42,747 bases of DNA, taken from Chloroflexota bacterium. Lineage in GTDB: Bacteria > Chloroflexota > Chloroflexia > Chloroheliales > Chloroheliaceae. Both the position numbers and the translations under genes were made by a program. The notes beneath the pieces were generated by a model. That model was not told the origin of the DNA. It saw only the letters and a list, made by a program, of their open reading frames with translations, and ran no database searches. Where the stretch lies: assembly GCA_028287745.1 (NCBI GenBank), contig JAQBPB010000054.1, forward strand, positions 1 to 42,747. The letters run 5' to 3'. Positions 8,729 through 18,073 of the stretch are shown here, in pieces; position 1 is the first letter of the stretch, and every line of letters begins with the position of its first letter.

Positions 8729-8980
8729 CTACTTGGCTTTTGCTTTAGAGGTCGCTTTACCTGAAGCAGCTTTCCCACCAGTACCTTGATCTTCGGGTAC
8801 CTTCAAGTCCTCAAAAGTCGCTTTACTAATAAATTTAGTAAGATTAACCTTATCGCCATCTACCTCTGTCTGAGCCACCGCCGCATACCGGAGCTGCGTG
8901 CCTTCGCCGAAAGTCTTCTTGCGAATATCTTTCTCATCAACTTCTATTTTCTTGCGATGTTTGACACTATAAAACTCCAT
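8729..8980 (-). CDS. Small protein with lysine/alanine-rich tail, function unknown
   Basis: 83 residues, not recognised. It begins MEFYSVKHRKKIEV and has a short mixed-charge globular part to about residue 62. It ends in a low-complexity Gly/Ala/Ser/Thr/Lys tail (SGKATSKAKAK), which suggests nucleic-acid or surface contact. A strong AAAGGAGGA ribosome site lies 8 nt before the ATG and a clear terminator follows the stop, so it is probably a real, well-translated, monocistronic gene. No membrane segment or signal peptide is visible. Confidence 0.7.
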   Translation of the reverse strand: MEFYSVKHRKKIEVDEKDIRKKTFGEGTQLRYAAVAQTEVDGDKVNLTKFISKATFEDLKVPEDQGTGGKAASGKATSKAKAK

Positions 8981-9286
8981 GTTCAGAGTCCTCCTTTTAG
9001 TTTGGATTAAGTGGTATTATTTCCGCCAATTGAACGGCCCCGCCCTTTGCAAGGCTCTGGACCTAGAGATAGTTAATAAGAAACTGCTTATGCTCCAATG
9101 CAGATAACAATGTTTGTGCCACCAATCGAAGATTAAGTTCCTGATTCTGGAACTGAACTTACCAGCCTTATAACACCCCAATCGGAACGGCCCCCTCACT
9201 TTACGCGTTTGAGCTTAAACCGTCAAATCCGGACGTAAAAAGGCGCGATTTACCCCTTTACACCGGGTTTCCTGGCCGTGACCCTC
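8981..9286. other. Gene-free gap between the small basic protein and the c-di-GMP gene
   Basis: About 300 nt. It must hold the promoter of the small minus-strand gene. The 10-mer GAACGGCCCC occurs twice, near 9033 and 9184, and GTTCC/GGAAC forms a small hairpin near 9140. A 60-codon minus-strand frame inside has no ribosome site or recognisable content and was not called. Confidence 0.4.
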
Positions 9287-11197
9287 TCAGGCTCGTTTCA
9301 ATTCGGTCCCGGTAGCTAAAAGGCGGGCTGAAAGCTGCGGGCCCTGGCCCTCAGGGCGCATAAAATTAGCTACTTCTACTGACGGTAAGGGTTTGCAGAA
9401 AAGGTATCCCTGGATTTCTTCGCAGCCGTTACCTCGCAAAAAATCAAGTTGTTCCTGTAGTTCAACCCCTTCGGCAATGATGTTCATTCCCAGGTTATGC
9501 CCCAGCATAATAATCGCCTCGACCAGTGCTTTATCCTTGGACCGCACCATGTCGGTAAACTTCATATCCTTGATAAACGACTGGTCAATTTTCAAAGTAT
9601 CAATCGGCAGCTGCTTGAGATACCGCAAAGACGAATACCCCGTCCCAAAATCATCTATAGCGATATAAACGCCCAACTTCTTTAACTCCTTCAGCTTGTT
9701 GGCCGCCCCGTGCATGTCCCGCAGCAAAAGCCCCTCGGTTAATTCAAGCTCCAACCAGTTGGGGTCCAGGTCATGCGTTTGCAAAGCTTCCTGAACAATA
9801 CTGACGAAATCGTTCCTGGTAAACTGAATAACCGAAACATTGACCGACATCCGGAAAGGCAGGAACCCGGCTAACTGCCATTCTTTAGCCTGCCTGCAGG
9901 CTTCATTCAAAACCCAGGTTCCGATAGGCACAATCAGGCCGGTTTCTTCGGCCAGCGGTATAAACTCACCCGGCGAAATCATGCCAATTTCGCGGTGTTT
10001 CCAGCGTAACAAAGCTTCCATACCGACCAACCGGCCATCCAGTAAGTTTAACTGGGGCTGGTAAAAAAGGGTCAGCTCTTCAAATTCCAGGGCCTTATGC
10101 AACTGCGTTACCAGTGATAGCTGGCGCAAATCAATGTCGCTGGTCTCCTCGGTATGGAAATGATAATTGTTTTTGCCGTGCGCTTTAACCCGGTACATCG
10201 CGTTATCGGCCTGGCGAATTAACTCCGTTACGGTCTTGCCCTGGGACGGGTAAAGGCTGATACCGATGCTGCCGGTTACAAAAAGCTCCGTGCCGTCCAC
10301 GTAAAAGGGTTTTTGCAGCACCTTCAGTAAGTTTTTGGCAACCTTTTCCACGTCATGCCGGTTTTTAACCCTGGTTAGCACTATCGCGAACTCATCACCG
10401 CCAATCCGCGCTACCAGGTCGTTCATCCGGACACTGGTTTTAAGGCGGTGCGCCACCTGCTTGAGCAGATTATCCCCGATGAGATGGCCCAGCGAGTCGT
10501 TAACCAGCTTGAAGCGGTCCAGGTCTATCAAAAGGACCGCCACTTGCTGCTGTTTGCGGCGGCTCTCTTCCAGGTCAAGGCCTAACTGCTGCACCAGCAG
10601 CGCCCGGTTAGGCAGCCCAGTTTCCAGGTCGTGCTGGGCCTGGTAAATCATTTTTTCGCCCAGGGCTTCCTTTTCCTGGATCGAGGTGGCCCGCTCCAGG
10701 GCTACCCCGGCCAGGCTGCATAATATCTCAAGGACTCTTTCATCACGTTCGTCAAAGGTATCCCTGGTCTTATTCAAGGCCTGGATTACGCCTACAATCT
10801 TTGTCCCATTTATTTTCAATGGTAACGCCAGGATGGTCCGGGTTATATAGCCAAAAAAATTCCCGGCCGACCGCGAGTCGTTGGCCGCGTTCGCAATATT
10901 GACGGACTTGCCGGTGAACGCCACGCTCCCCGCTACCCCACGCCCCAGCGGCAGCCGGATTTCTTTGCCTTCCAGTCCCATCGCCAGCCGGGTATAGACC
11001 TCGTTGGTTTCAGTGTCAATCAGAAATAGGCTGACCCGTTCAGCGCTTAATAACTTGGCTGTTTCAAAAACTATTAATTCGTAAATATTATCAATACTAT
11101 TACTTAAATTAAGTTTAAGAGCAATTTGAATGAGCCACTCATAATCTATCTGGCTTAAGCTGGTTATTTTTGGAACATTGATGCCGTGGTCGATCAT
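9287..11197 (-). CDS. GAF-GGDEF-EAL cyclic-di-GMP signalling protein
   Basis: 636-residue cytoplasmic protein with no membrane segment. A GAF sensor domain (about 25-170) is followed by a diguanylate cyclase domain (about 190-345) with an intact GGDEF at 266-270. The product-inhibition I-site RMND (257-260) sits five residues before it. An EAL phosphodiesterase domain (about 365-610) follows, with EALLRW at 394-399 and the metal/loop-6 motif DDFGTGYSSL at 515-524. Both catalytic signatures look complete, so it could make or degrade c-di-GMP, with GAF deciding which. It is monocistronic, and its target process cannot be inferred from the neighbours. Confidence 0.93.
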   Translation of the reverse strand: MIDHGINVPKITSLSQIDYEWLIQIALKLNLSNSIDNIYELIVFETAKLLSAERVSLFLIDTETNEVYTRLAMGLEGKEIRLPLGRGVAGSVAFTGKSVNIANAANDSRSAGNFFGYITRTILALPLKINGTKIVGVIQALNKTRDTFDERDERVLEILCSLAGVALERATSIQEKEALGEKMIYQAQHDLETGLPNRALLVQQLGLDLEESRRKQQQVAVLLIDLDRFKLVNDSLGHLIGDNLLKQVAHRLKTSVRMNDLVARIGGDEFAIVLTRVKNRHDVEKVAKNLLKVLQKPFYVDGTELFVTGSIGISLYPSQGKTVTELIRQADNAMYRVKAHGKNNYHFHTEETSDIDLRQLSLVTQLHKALEFEELTLFYQPQLNLLDGRLVGMEALLRWKHREIGMISPGEFIPLAEETGLIVPIGTWVLNEACRQAKEWQLAGFLPFRMSVNVSVIQFTRNDFVSIVQEALQTHDLDPNWLELELTEGLLLRDMHGAANKLKELKKLGVYIAIDDFGTGYSSLRYLKQLPIDTLKIDQSFIKDMKFTDMVRSKDKALVEAIIMLGHNLGMNIIAEGVELQEQLDFLRGNGCEEIQGYLFCKPLPSVEVANFMRPEGQGPQLSARLLATGTELKRA

Positions 11198-11235
11198 AAA
11201 ACCTTTTCTTTTATCAGAACGTAATAAAAAAGCGC

Positions 11236-11255
11236 TTAGTCTATTTTGAGACTAA
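11236..11255. promoter_or_regulatory. Short inverted repeat upstream of the GGDEF-EAL gene
   Basis: TTAGTCT (11236-11242) and AGACTAA (11249-11255) form a perfect 7-bp inverted repeat with a 6-nt spacer. It lies about 40 nt upstream of the start at 11197 in an AT-rich leader. It could be an operator or a leader hairpin. Confidence 0.3.
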
Positions 11256-11438
11256 ATGTTTATTAGTACAATAGCAATTCTTTCTTACATTTAACCAACT
11301 TTTAACTAATTTCCGGTTTTTTTTAATGTTTGTATGCTACATTTATTTTTGATTTTAGGCTTTCCGGTGTACAATACCGGGCAGAGGGACCGGGCCGGGA
11401 TGTAACGGCCTAGGGTCCTATGAAAGAGAGACAAGTAA

Positions 11439-12131
11439 GTGACAGTTCAAGAAACTACCCAAAATCTGGATAGCTTCAAAAATGAGGATATAAAACCTTT
11501 ATTACGCGGTTGGTTTCATGCAGTAGCTGCCCTGGGTGCGGTTGCGCTGACCGTTGCCCTGCTCTGGAACAGTTCTCACGACCTGCCGCGTATGCTATCC
11601 ATGCTGGTTTTCGGACTCAGTATGGTACTGCTGTATACCGTCAGCGCAATATATAATATTGGGAACTGGCAGGGCAAGCTGGGAAGGTTCCTGCGCAGTC
11701 TCGACCATGCTAACATTTTCGTGTTGATTGCCGGTACTTACACCCCGATTTGCTTTAATGTACTTCACGGCTGGGTGCGCTATACCCTGCTGGCGGTCGT
11801 CTGGTTACTGGCAATCGGCGGGGTCGTGCTGGCGGTATTCACTACCAGGGTGCCGAGGAAGGCCCGGACATGGGTCTATATCGGGATGGGCTGGGTAGGC
11901 TTGCTGGCCTTACCGGCCTTGATGGAGGTGTATGCCCTGGAAGCGGTTGCCTTGCTCTTTTTAGGCGGTTTCCTGTATACCATCGGCGCGCTTATTTACG
12001 GGTTCCGCCGCCCGAACCCCTTTCCCAGGGTCTTTGGCTTTCACGAAATCTTCCACCTTTTTGTCATCGCCGGTGGGATGGCTTTTACGGCCAGTATCTG
12101 GTTTTGGGCTTTGCCTTTTCCCAGGATTTAA
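11439..12131 (+). CDS. Hemolysin III / adiponectin-receptor-like membrane protein
   Basis: 230 residues, dominated by about seven hydrophobic segments, matching the HlyIII/YqfA (PAQR-like) family. Family motifs include the His near the first membrane segment (GWFHAVAALGAV), the Ser/Tyr pattern (YTVSAIYN), LDHANIFVLIAGTYTPI with its conserved Asp-His, and a late FHEIFHLFVI supplying the metal-binding histidines. These His/Asp residues are expected to bind zinc, and the family may be hydrolases of membrane lipids, although few members are characterised. The GTG start is the first codon of the frame and has a purine-rich GAAAGAGAG upstream; an ATG at 11420 is in another frame. The cds1 homologue follows after 30 nt, so the two are likely co-transcribed. 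Confidence 0.88.
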   Translation: MTVQETTQNLDSFKNEDIKPLLRGWFHAVAALGAVALTVALLWNSSHDLPRMLSMLVFGLSMVLLYTVSAIYNIGNWQGKLGRFLRSLDHANIFVLIAGTYTPICFNVLHGWVRYTLLAVVWLLAIGGVVLAVFTTRVPRKARTWVYIGMGWVGLLALPALMEVYALEAVALLFLGGFLYTIGALIYGFRRPNPFPRVFGFHEIFHLFVIAGGMAFTASIWFWALPFPRI

Positions 12132-12161
12132 CCTGAATATACTCAAAAGGATGCCAAGTTA

Positions 12162-13226
12162 ATGTACCGACCCTGGACCAGTGAAGCAATCCGCAAAATT
12201 GAAAGTGACTTTCATCGCTCGGCCGATACTCACCTGGTGAGGCTGGATTTCCCGGTTTTTCCGGATATTCAGCTTTACCTGAAAGACGAGTCAACCCACC
12301 CTACCGGCAGCTTGAAGCACCGCCTGGCCCGTTCCCTGTTCCTGTTCGGCCTGTGCAACGGCTGGATTAACCAGGATACGACTATTATAGAAGCTTCTTC
12401 GGGCAGTACGGCTATTTCCGAAGCCTATTTCGCCCGGATGCTGGGCCTGCCGTTTATCGCGGTTATGCCGCGCAGCACTTCCAGCGCGAAAATCTGCCAG
12501 ATTGAAACCTACGGCGGGCAATGCCATTTTGTGGACAATTCCTCCCAGGTCTATACCGAAGCCCAGCAACTGGCAAAGCTCCATAACGGCCATTACATGG
12601 ACCAGTTTACCTTTGCTGAACGCGCCACCGACTGGCGCGGCAACAACAACATTGCCGAAACCATCTACCAGCAGATGCAGGCCGAAACCTACCCGGTCCC
12701 CAGCTGGCTTGTGGTCGGGGCCGGGACCGGCGGCACTTCGGCCACTCTCGGCCGCTACATTCGCTACCGCAACTTTAACAGCTATCTTTGCGTGGTTGAC
12801 CCCGAAAACTCGGTTTTCTATGATTATTACCACCAGCGCGACCTGTCACTTACCGGCAAGACCGGCTCGGCCATTGAGGGTATCGGCCGCCCCCGGGTAG
12901 AGCCTTCTTTTATGCCGGACGTGGTTGACCGGATGATCCGCGTGCCTGATGCGGCCTCTTTTGCCGCCATGCGCTTCCTGGAAAAGATTAGCGGTCGTAA
13001 ATATGGCGCTTCCTCCGGCACCAACCTGTACGGCACTTTCCAACTGGCCGCCGATATGCACCGGGCCGGTCAAAAAGGGTCCATTGTGACTCTGGCCTGT
13101 GACGCCGGGGAGCGTTACAGCGATACCTACTACAACAAGGCCTGGCTTTCCGCAAAAGGCTACAACATACAACCCTACCTCGACCAGTTACAGCGCTTCT
13201 ACGACACCGGCCAGTGGGAATCCTGA
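12162..13226 (+). CDS. cds1: PLP-dependent L-cysteine desulfhydrase (Cds1-like)
   Basis: 354-residue fold-type II PLP enzyme of the cysteine synthase superfamily. The Schiff-base Lys is in [15 protein letters not shown], the substrate loop is EASSGSTA, and the phosphate-binding loop is [31 protein letters not shown] and WRGNNNIAE are also present. Several of these stretches match the mycobacterial enzyme Cds1 (Rv3684), as I remember it, far better than ordinary CysK. Cds1 converts L-cysteine to hydrogen sulfide, ammonia and pyruvate and affects redox balance. It is the second gene of a pair with the HlyIII-type membrane protein, with AAAGGA before the ATG and a hairpin after the stop. Confidence 0.8.
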   Translation: MYRPWTSEAIRKIESDFHRSADTHLVRLDFPVFPDIQLYLKDESTHPTGSLKHRLARSLFLFGLCNGWINQDTTIIEASSGSTAISEAYFARMLGLPFIAVMPRSTSSAKICQIETYGGQCHFVDNSSQVYTEAQQLAKLHNGHYMDQFTFAERATDWRGNNNIAETIYQQMQAETYPVPSWLVVGAGTGGTSATLGRYIRYRNFNSYLCVVDPENSVFYDYYHQRDLSLTGKTGSAIEGIGRPRVEPSFMPDVVDRMIRVPDAASFAAMRFLEKISGRKYGASSGTNLYGTFQLAADMHRAGQKGSIVTLACDAGERYSDTYYNKAWLSAKGYNIQPYLDQLQRFYDTGQWES

Positions 13227-13285
13227 CCGCAGGCCCGCCCTACTTTATATGGCATCTCTCTTTTTAGTGCCAACCCTCTTATAAC

Positions 13286-13330
13286 GGGTGGTTCGTGCCA
13301 AAACTCAGGCACAAACCATCCTTGTTTCGT
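13286..13330 (+). terminator. Probable terminator of the hlyIII-cds1 unit
   Basis: Arms 13286-13299 (GGGTGGTTCGTGCC) and 13308-13321 pair over 14 positions with two imperfect pairs and an 8-nt loop. A T-rich tail follows. It lies 60 nt after the cds1 stop. Confidence 0.55.
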
Positions 13331-13393
13331 AAGGCATGTTTTGCCTTACTTTTGCTTAACTGAATCTGGATCTCTTACATTAATTACCAAAAG

Positions 13394-14212
13394 CTAAGAC
13401 CCGTTATGCATCCAGCCCAGCAGCCTTTCAGCTTTGGTACAGTCGAAAAAGCTCCGGTTTCCAGAAAGGTCGCCCTGCACCGGCACGGTTGGAAAGTAAT
13501 CCTGGGCCAATTCCAGCGAAGGAACATCCGAGAGCGTTTCTGGTGCGGTAATATAAAATATCTCATGCCCCTTGAAATCCGCCGTCACTCCAAGCAAACA
13601 GGCCCGGGCCGCCGCCTCTAAAATGGTATAACCCCACAAATTCCGGGTATGGCCTATATTATCATTGCTACCGGCGGGCCGGGCCTCGATGACCCAGCTA
13701 AACCGCAGGCTGGCAATGCTCATTGTCTCGTAGCGCCGGGCAAAAGAATCGCCCTGTTGTTCGCAAATCCATTTCGACAGGCTGTAGGGGTCTTCATTGT
13801 AAGTCGGATGCTTTTCGTCCAGCGGGAAATAATCGAACCGCGCCCGGCGGCTGTAGCTGAGGCCGGTCGCGTTTACGCTCGATGCCTGGCACACCCGGTC
13901 AATGCCAAGCTCGGCTGCGGCGCGAAGAGCGTTATAGCTGCCCACCACGTTATTATTATGCACAATATGGTCGGGATGGAGCCCTGGCGATGGAATGGCC
14001 CCCATGTGAATTACCGCGTCACACTCCCTGAAAGCCTGCTCGACTGCCTCATAACATGTTAAATCCGCCCGGACAAACGATACCCCGGACCGGTCCTCCG
14101 GTTGCGCCGGGTCCACCTGGTCTATATTCACCGCGCTGTGTCCCTCCGAAAGGACCAATTTGATGACCGCCTGGCCTATCCGCCCACTACCACCCGTTAC
14201 AGCAATTCGCAT
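13394..14212 (-). CDS. NAD-dependent epimerase/dehydratase family protein
   Basis: 272-residue extended-type short-chain dehydrogenase. The NAD-binding motif TGGSGRIGQA begins at residue 6, an acidic residue ends strand 2 (NIDQVD), and the active-site Tyr/Lys is in YSLSKWICEQ with the Ser/Thr in ASSVNATG. The overall form (HMGAIPSPG, then the late SWVIEARP segment) resembles uronate dehydrogenases and small sugar epimerases. No partner gene fixes the substrate. It stands alone: cds1 converges from the left and a 400-bp gap with repeat fragments lies upstream. An aldose or uronate dehydrogenase role would fit the sugar theme of the region, but this is inference. Confidence 0.75.
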   Translation of the reverse strand: MRIAVTGGSGRIGQAVIKLVLSEGHSAVNIDQVDPAQPEDRSGVSFVRADLTCYEAVEQAFRECDAVIHMGAIPSPGLHPDHIVHNNNVVGSYNALRAAAELGIDRVCQASSVNATGLSYSRRARFDYFPLDEKHPTYNEDPYSLSKWICEQQGDSFARRYETMSIASLRFSWVIEARPAGSNDNIGHTRNLWGYTILEAAARACLLGVTADFKGHEIFYITAPETLSDVPSLELAQDYFPTVPVQGDLSGNRSFFDCTKAERLLGWMHNGS

Positions 14213-14404
14213 AAATATTTAGCCTTATAATTAAGTTGTTTATCATTTAAAAAGACTCCAGACCGAACCATAGTACTTCGTAAACCCAGGTTTGATACTT
14301 TTTGCTTAATTATTTGATATTTCCATCAAGCCATCCCATCCTGGGTACTTCGTAAACCAGTCTTGACACACGGCTGCTTAACCAGGGCGGCAATCCTCAA
14401 GCCA

Positions 14405-14433
14405 TGTCAGCCTGAGCCGAAGTGAAGAATTTC
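14405..14433 (+). repeat. Dispersed intergenic repeat fragment
   Basis: Starts TGTCAGCCTGAGCCGAAGTG and continues GAAGAATTTC. It shares the core TGTCA..TGAGCCGAAGTGAAG with 33476-33499 and resembles the TGTCATTCCGAGC type seen at 14529-14554 and 22395-22422. Confidence 0.5.
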
Positions 14434-14528
14434 AGCCGGGTTGGCTAATATAATGGCACAAACTAGCCTGAATTCCACCCTGTCTTGAACCCAATTCACA
14501 TTGAGTGCTATACGCCCCCGGCGCGGCG

Positions 14529-14554
14529 ATTCCTAGACCACGCTCGGAATGACA
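14529..14554 (-). repeat. Dispersed intergenic repeat fragment
   Basis: On the minus strand it reads TGTCATTCCGAGCGTGG followed by TCTAGGAAT. This fits the widespread bacterial intergenic motif TGTCATTCCGAGCG..GAGGAAT. It faces the copy at 14405-14433. Confidence 0.5.
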
Positions 14555-14614
14555 TACTTGAATGTTACCTTTCCTGGCAGAAGGGTAAAGTAACATGTTT
14601 TACTTTAGGGGTAA

Positions 14615-17116
14615 TTAATACCCCGCTCCAGTTTTCAGCCTGGAAAACAGCGAGTCCAGCGCCTGGACCCTGACCTCCCCGCTGCCTAACCCGGCTGCCG
14701 TCACTACCTGGGGTTCGCCCGGTATAAGGTCAAGCATGTTGTCGCTCCATTTAACCGGCCGGTCGGCCACCAGGAACACCCCTTTGGCTGGCCTGGACAC
14801 CTGCAGCCGCAGCTTATCTTCGCCCAACCGGTCCACCAGGATTTCCGGGTCGGGCAACTTCAAGTATTTAAACGGCTCCGGCCAGAGGGTGGCCCGGCCC
14901 AACACCACGCCGCTGCTGTGCAGGGTCGCGCTCAGGACCAGTTCCGCTTGTGCGTTGTAGTCTACCACGCCCCACTCGGTAGCCTGGTTCGGTTTCAGGA
15001 TTACGGTCTGCCAGGTTTCGGCCAGCTTATTGCCCTGCAAGTCATGGGTGTTCAGGCAAAGCCTGGCCGCAATTTCTCCCGCCCGGCTGCTCACACCCCA
15101 GTAGGCGGCCTGGCCCTTTCCCGTATCCCAGAGTGCTGGCAAGATTGGGGCCATTTCACGCCGCAGGGTGTAATAGGCCGGTTTAGGGTCCAGGCTGTAG
15201 TCCACCAGCGCCCAGCTTGTGACCGGCCAGCAGTCGTTCAACTGCCAGACCAGCGCCCCGGCCACCGCGTAGCGGCCCGGCCCGCTCCAGCGCCTGCGCC
15301 AGCCGCGCAGGGCAAAAGCCATTGCCTCGGCCTGGATAAACTGGGTCGCGTACAGGTATTCTTCCAGGCTGCTAATCATCGGCAGATTGTCGGTCAGGTA
15401 GGCCGCCAACCGGCGCTGCCCGCCTTCCGAGCGGTTGTGAAACTCCATCACCCGGCTGTATGGGTACTGCTCGCTTTCCGGCGCGAAAGTTTTGACTGTC
15501 GCCAGGCTCGGTAGAGCTTCCATACCAAATTCGCTGACAAACCGCCCTTCGTATTTGGGGTAATCGTGGTAATCGGCCATCGTACCATGCCAGACATCCC
15601 AGGTGTGCCGGTCACCCACTGTCGGGTCGGCCGAACTGGAACCGGCGTAGGGGCTGCCGGGCCAATAGGGCCGGGTCGGGTCCAGGCGGGCGCACACTTC
15701 GGGCAGCAATCGTTCATAAATCGCCCTGGCCGGGAAAGCGGTCCGGGTGAAATCCCCTTCAAAAGAGGCGTCATATAATCCGAAAGACTCGGCAATCGCA
15801 TAATCCTCGTTGTTACCGCACCAGATTGCCAGGCAGGCGTGATGGCGGAGCCGGATAACCGCCGCTTCCGCTTCGGCTTTAACGCTTTGCTGGAACCAAT
15901 CCATAGCCGGGTATAAACCGCAAGCAAACAGGAAATCCTGCCACACCAGGAGGCCCAGCTCGTCACAAATATCATAAAAAGCCGGGTGTTCGTAAATACC
16001 GCCGCCCCACACCCGCAGCATAACCATGTTCGCGTCCGCCGCCAGTTGCAACTGCTCCCGGTAGCGTTCGTTAGTTATCCGGGGCGTAAAAGAGTCCGAG
16101 GGTATCCAGTTCGCCCCACTGCAAAATATTGGCGTATTGTTAACTTCGAACAGGAAGGTTTTGCCCTGTTCGTTTTCAAGCGGTTCCTGGACCAGCCGCA
16201 ATCGCCGCAAACCTGACAAACGTTCGTCCCGGTCCAGTTCGCGGCCTCCCGCCCGCAGGACCGCCACCAGTCTATACAAAGGCTGCCCACCGTAGCCGTT
16301 CGGCCACCATAGTTCAGGGTTAGCAACCTCAAAGGTATGCTCGGCTGTATCGCCATCAACCGGCACTACCTGTACCGCTACCGGGCTTCCGTCCGGTGCC
16401 AGCAGCTTTAACTCTACCGACAGCTCGTTAAGCGGGAGCGGAACTGCCACCCGCAAGCGCACCGCTATGGCCGCCAGGCTTAAATCGGGTGTTATTTCTA
16501 CCGGGCAAGCCAGGTCGGCAATCCGGGCCTCAAAGGCTTCCAGGCGAACTTCCTGCCAGACCCCGGCCGTCAGCAGCACCGGACCCCAATCCCACCCATA
16601 ATGGTACTGAGCCTTGCGCACGTACAGGCGGCTGGGCGCGCCGTTCCAATCCCTTAACCGGCCGTACCTGGCCTCAAGTTCCTCGCCGCGCCGGAAGGCC
16701 GCCTCAAACAAAATATGTAAGCTATTGCCGGTTGGTTGCAGCAGCGCGCCTACATCCAGGCGCGCTGGCACAAACATATTCTCGCTGACCAGGATTTGCT
16801 GCCCGTTAAGCCAGACCGTCGCGAAAGTATCCAGCCCATCAAAGCAAAGGCTTGCCTCTCCGGTCGCGCTGAAATCCGCCGGGAGGTCAAAACTGCACCG
16901 GTAGAGCCAATCCCGCTCCCCCACCCACTGCACTTCACGCTCGTTCAAGCCATAGAAAGGGTCAGGTATGGCACCGGCCGCAAGCAGGTCCTGGTGAACA
17001 CAGCCGGGTACCGTCGCGGCCTGCCAGCCATCCGGGGCCGCGAACTCCCCGGCCAGGTCAGCACCCGGCTGGCGAACTTTAAAGTCCCAGTTATCATTGA
17101 GCAATAATTTCAGCAT
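14615..17116 (-). CDS. Beta-mannosidase, glycoside hydrolase family 2
   Basis: 833-residue GH2 enzyme that removes terminal beta-mannosyl residues, for example from mannan oligosaccharides. The N-terminal sugar-binding domain begins LLNDNWDFKVRQPG and contains VPGCVHQDLLAAG. The immunoglobulin-like domain covers about 190-300. In the TIM barrel the acid/base Glu is in WCGNNED (near 434) and the nucleophile Glu is in SEFGMEALPS (near 529). No signal peptide is visible, so it should act inside the cell. The start at 17116 (MLKLLL) fits the family best. A TTG at 17137 would add seven residues and has no ribosome site. It is a single gene with repeat-containing gaps on both sides. Confidence 0.9.
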   Translation of the reverse strand: MLKLLLNDNWDFKVRQPGADLAGEFAAPDGWQAATVPGCVHQDLLAAGAIPDPFYGLNEREVQWVGERDWLYRCSFDLPADFSATGEASLCFDGLDTFATVWLNGQQILVSENMFVPARLDVGALLQPTGNSLHILFEAAFRRGEELEARYGRLRDWNGAPSRLYVRKAQYHYGWDWGPVLLTAGVWQEVRLEAFEARIADLACPVEITPDLSLAAIAVRLRVAVPLPLNELSVELKLLAPDGSPVAVQVVPVDGDTAEHTFEVANPELWWPNGYGGQPLYRLVAVLRAGGRELDRDERLSGLRRLRLVQEPLENEQGKTFLFEVNNTPIFCSGANWIPSDSFTPRITNERYREQLQLAADANMVMLRVWGGGIYEHPAFYDICDELGLLVWQDFLFACGLYPAMDWFQQSVKAEAEAAVIRLRHHACLAIWCGNNEDYAIAESFGLYDASFEGDFTRTAFPARAIYERLLPEVCARLDPTRPYWPGSPYAGSSSADPTVGDRHTWDVWHGTMADYHDYPKYEGRFVSEFGMEALPSLATVKTFAPESEQYPYSRVMEFHNRSEGGQRRLAAYLTDNLPMISSLEEYLYATQFIQAEAMAFALRGWRRRWSGPGRYAVAGALVWQLNDCWPVTSWALVDYSLDPKPAYYTLRREMAPILPALWDTGKGQAAYWGVSSRAGEIAARLCLNTHDLQGNKLAETWQTVILKPNQATEWGVVDYNAQAELVLSATLHSSGVVLGRATLWPEPFKYLKLPDPEILVDRLGEDKLRLQVSRPAKGVFLVADRPVKWSDNMLDLIPGEPQVVTAAGLGSGEVRVQALDSLFSRLKTGAGY

Positions 17117-17137
17117 AATTACACTGCAACCTTTCAA

Positions 17138-18073
17138 ATCTTAAGGACCGCTTCGGTTCAGAAGGATAGCCGTGGTAATCGGAAAGCTTTAAGTTTTGCC
17201 TGCCAGGACCTCCCAGCGTGATGTTCTGCCAGAGTATGCTGCTGCGCGCCTATTTATTTTGATGGGGCTTGCTATGCCGCCTTTAAATCGACTGTTACCG
17301 GGATAAAATGTAACGGTGGTAATTCCTATCCGGGGCCGGTTGAAAGGGCGGGTGAAATTGTCCCTGACCCCTGCCATCCCGCAGGTTTAACTCGCCGGAT
17401 ACCAGCGGTTGCTGGAAATCATAATACACATAAGTTTCCATGCTCACACAAACAGTTGCGTCACCAGCCAGGGTAAAAGTAGGACTGTACAGCACTAAAT
17501 TACCTTCCTGGCCCATTGTATTTAATAATAAACTAAGCGATGGTTTGCAATCAATTCGCTGGCCTTGCGCCTTCCAGACCCATCCATACCTGCCGCAACA
17601 TCTGAAATCCCCGGTAGAGCCTGTCCTGTCAACGCGTCCGGCGTCGCGTTTGCCCGGTTGCTTACGCTGTAGTTAAAAAGAAAACCCGGACTTCTCATCT
17701 GTTTCCTGACTCTCTTCTCAAACCGCTATTTACCCACAATGACAGCAATCTGCCCGGTTCTAACAGCATGATTTTAAGCCTGGCCTTTTTAGAAAGTATG
17801 GGTAATGTCCGGCCATGTCAATTATGGAATTGTGGGGAAACGACGGGGCTACTTTGCAGTGGACACCGCAAAGATACTATAATCTAACGGGCCGCCTTAA
17901 TATCTGCTAAATTGCTAACGAGAAATCCAGTACCAAAGTTAAAACCTGAAACTGCCCTACCGCGCCAACCTGTGGAAGCCGCTGTTTGCCGCTGTAGAAA
18001 ACTTCTAAGGTCCGGACCGCCCGGGTTAATACCATTTTGGCTTAATTGAATCACCAGAAAGGGCAAACTAATC
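17138..18073. other. 936-nt gap with no confident gene
   Basis: Only short frames occur. The best is a 73-codon minus-strand frame at 17295-17516 starting MGQEGNLVLYSPTF. It has plausible codon choice but no ribosome site and no recognised homology, so it could be a gene fragment or chance. A candidate promoter for the molybdenum enzyme lies at 17854-17883. The rest shows nothing I can name. Confidence 0.4.
17854..17883 (+). promoter_or_regulatory. Candidate promoter upstream of the molybdenum hydroxylase gene
   Basis: TATAAT (17878-17883) with TTGCAG (17854-17859) 18 nt upstream. The predicted start is about 185 nt before the GTG at 18074. The -35 is weak. Confidence 0.4.

Larger units (their letters stand above)
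14213..14614. other. Gene-free gap with repeat fragments
   Basis: It holds two imperfect direct copies of GTACTTCGTAAACC (from 14273 and 14345) and two oppositely oriented fragments of a dispersed repeat (14405-14433 plus, 14529-14554 minus). No coding sequence is supported. The epimerase promoter must lie near its left end. Confidence 0.5.

Noticed and set aside
9017..9199. 60-codon minus-strand frame upstream of the small basic protein gene
   Set aside because: No ribosome site, and it occupies the likely promoter region of the 8729-8980 gene.
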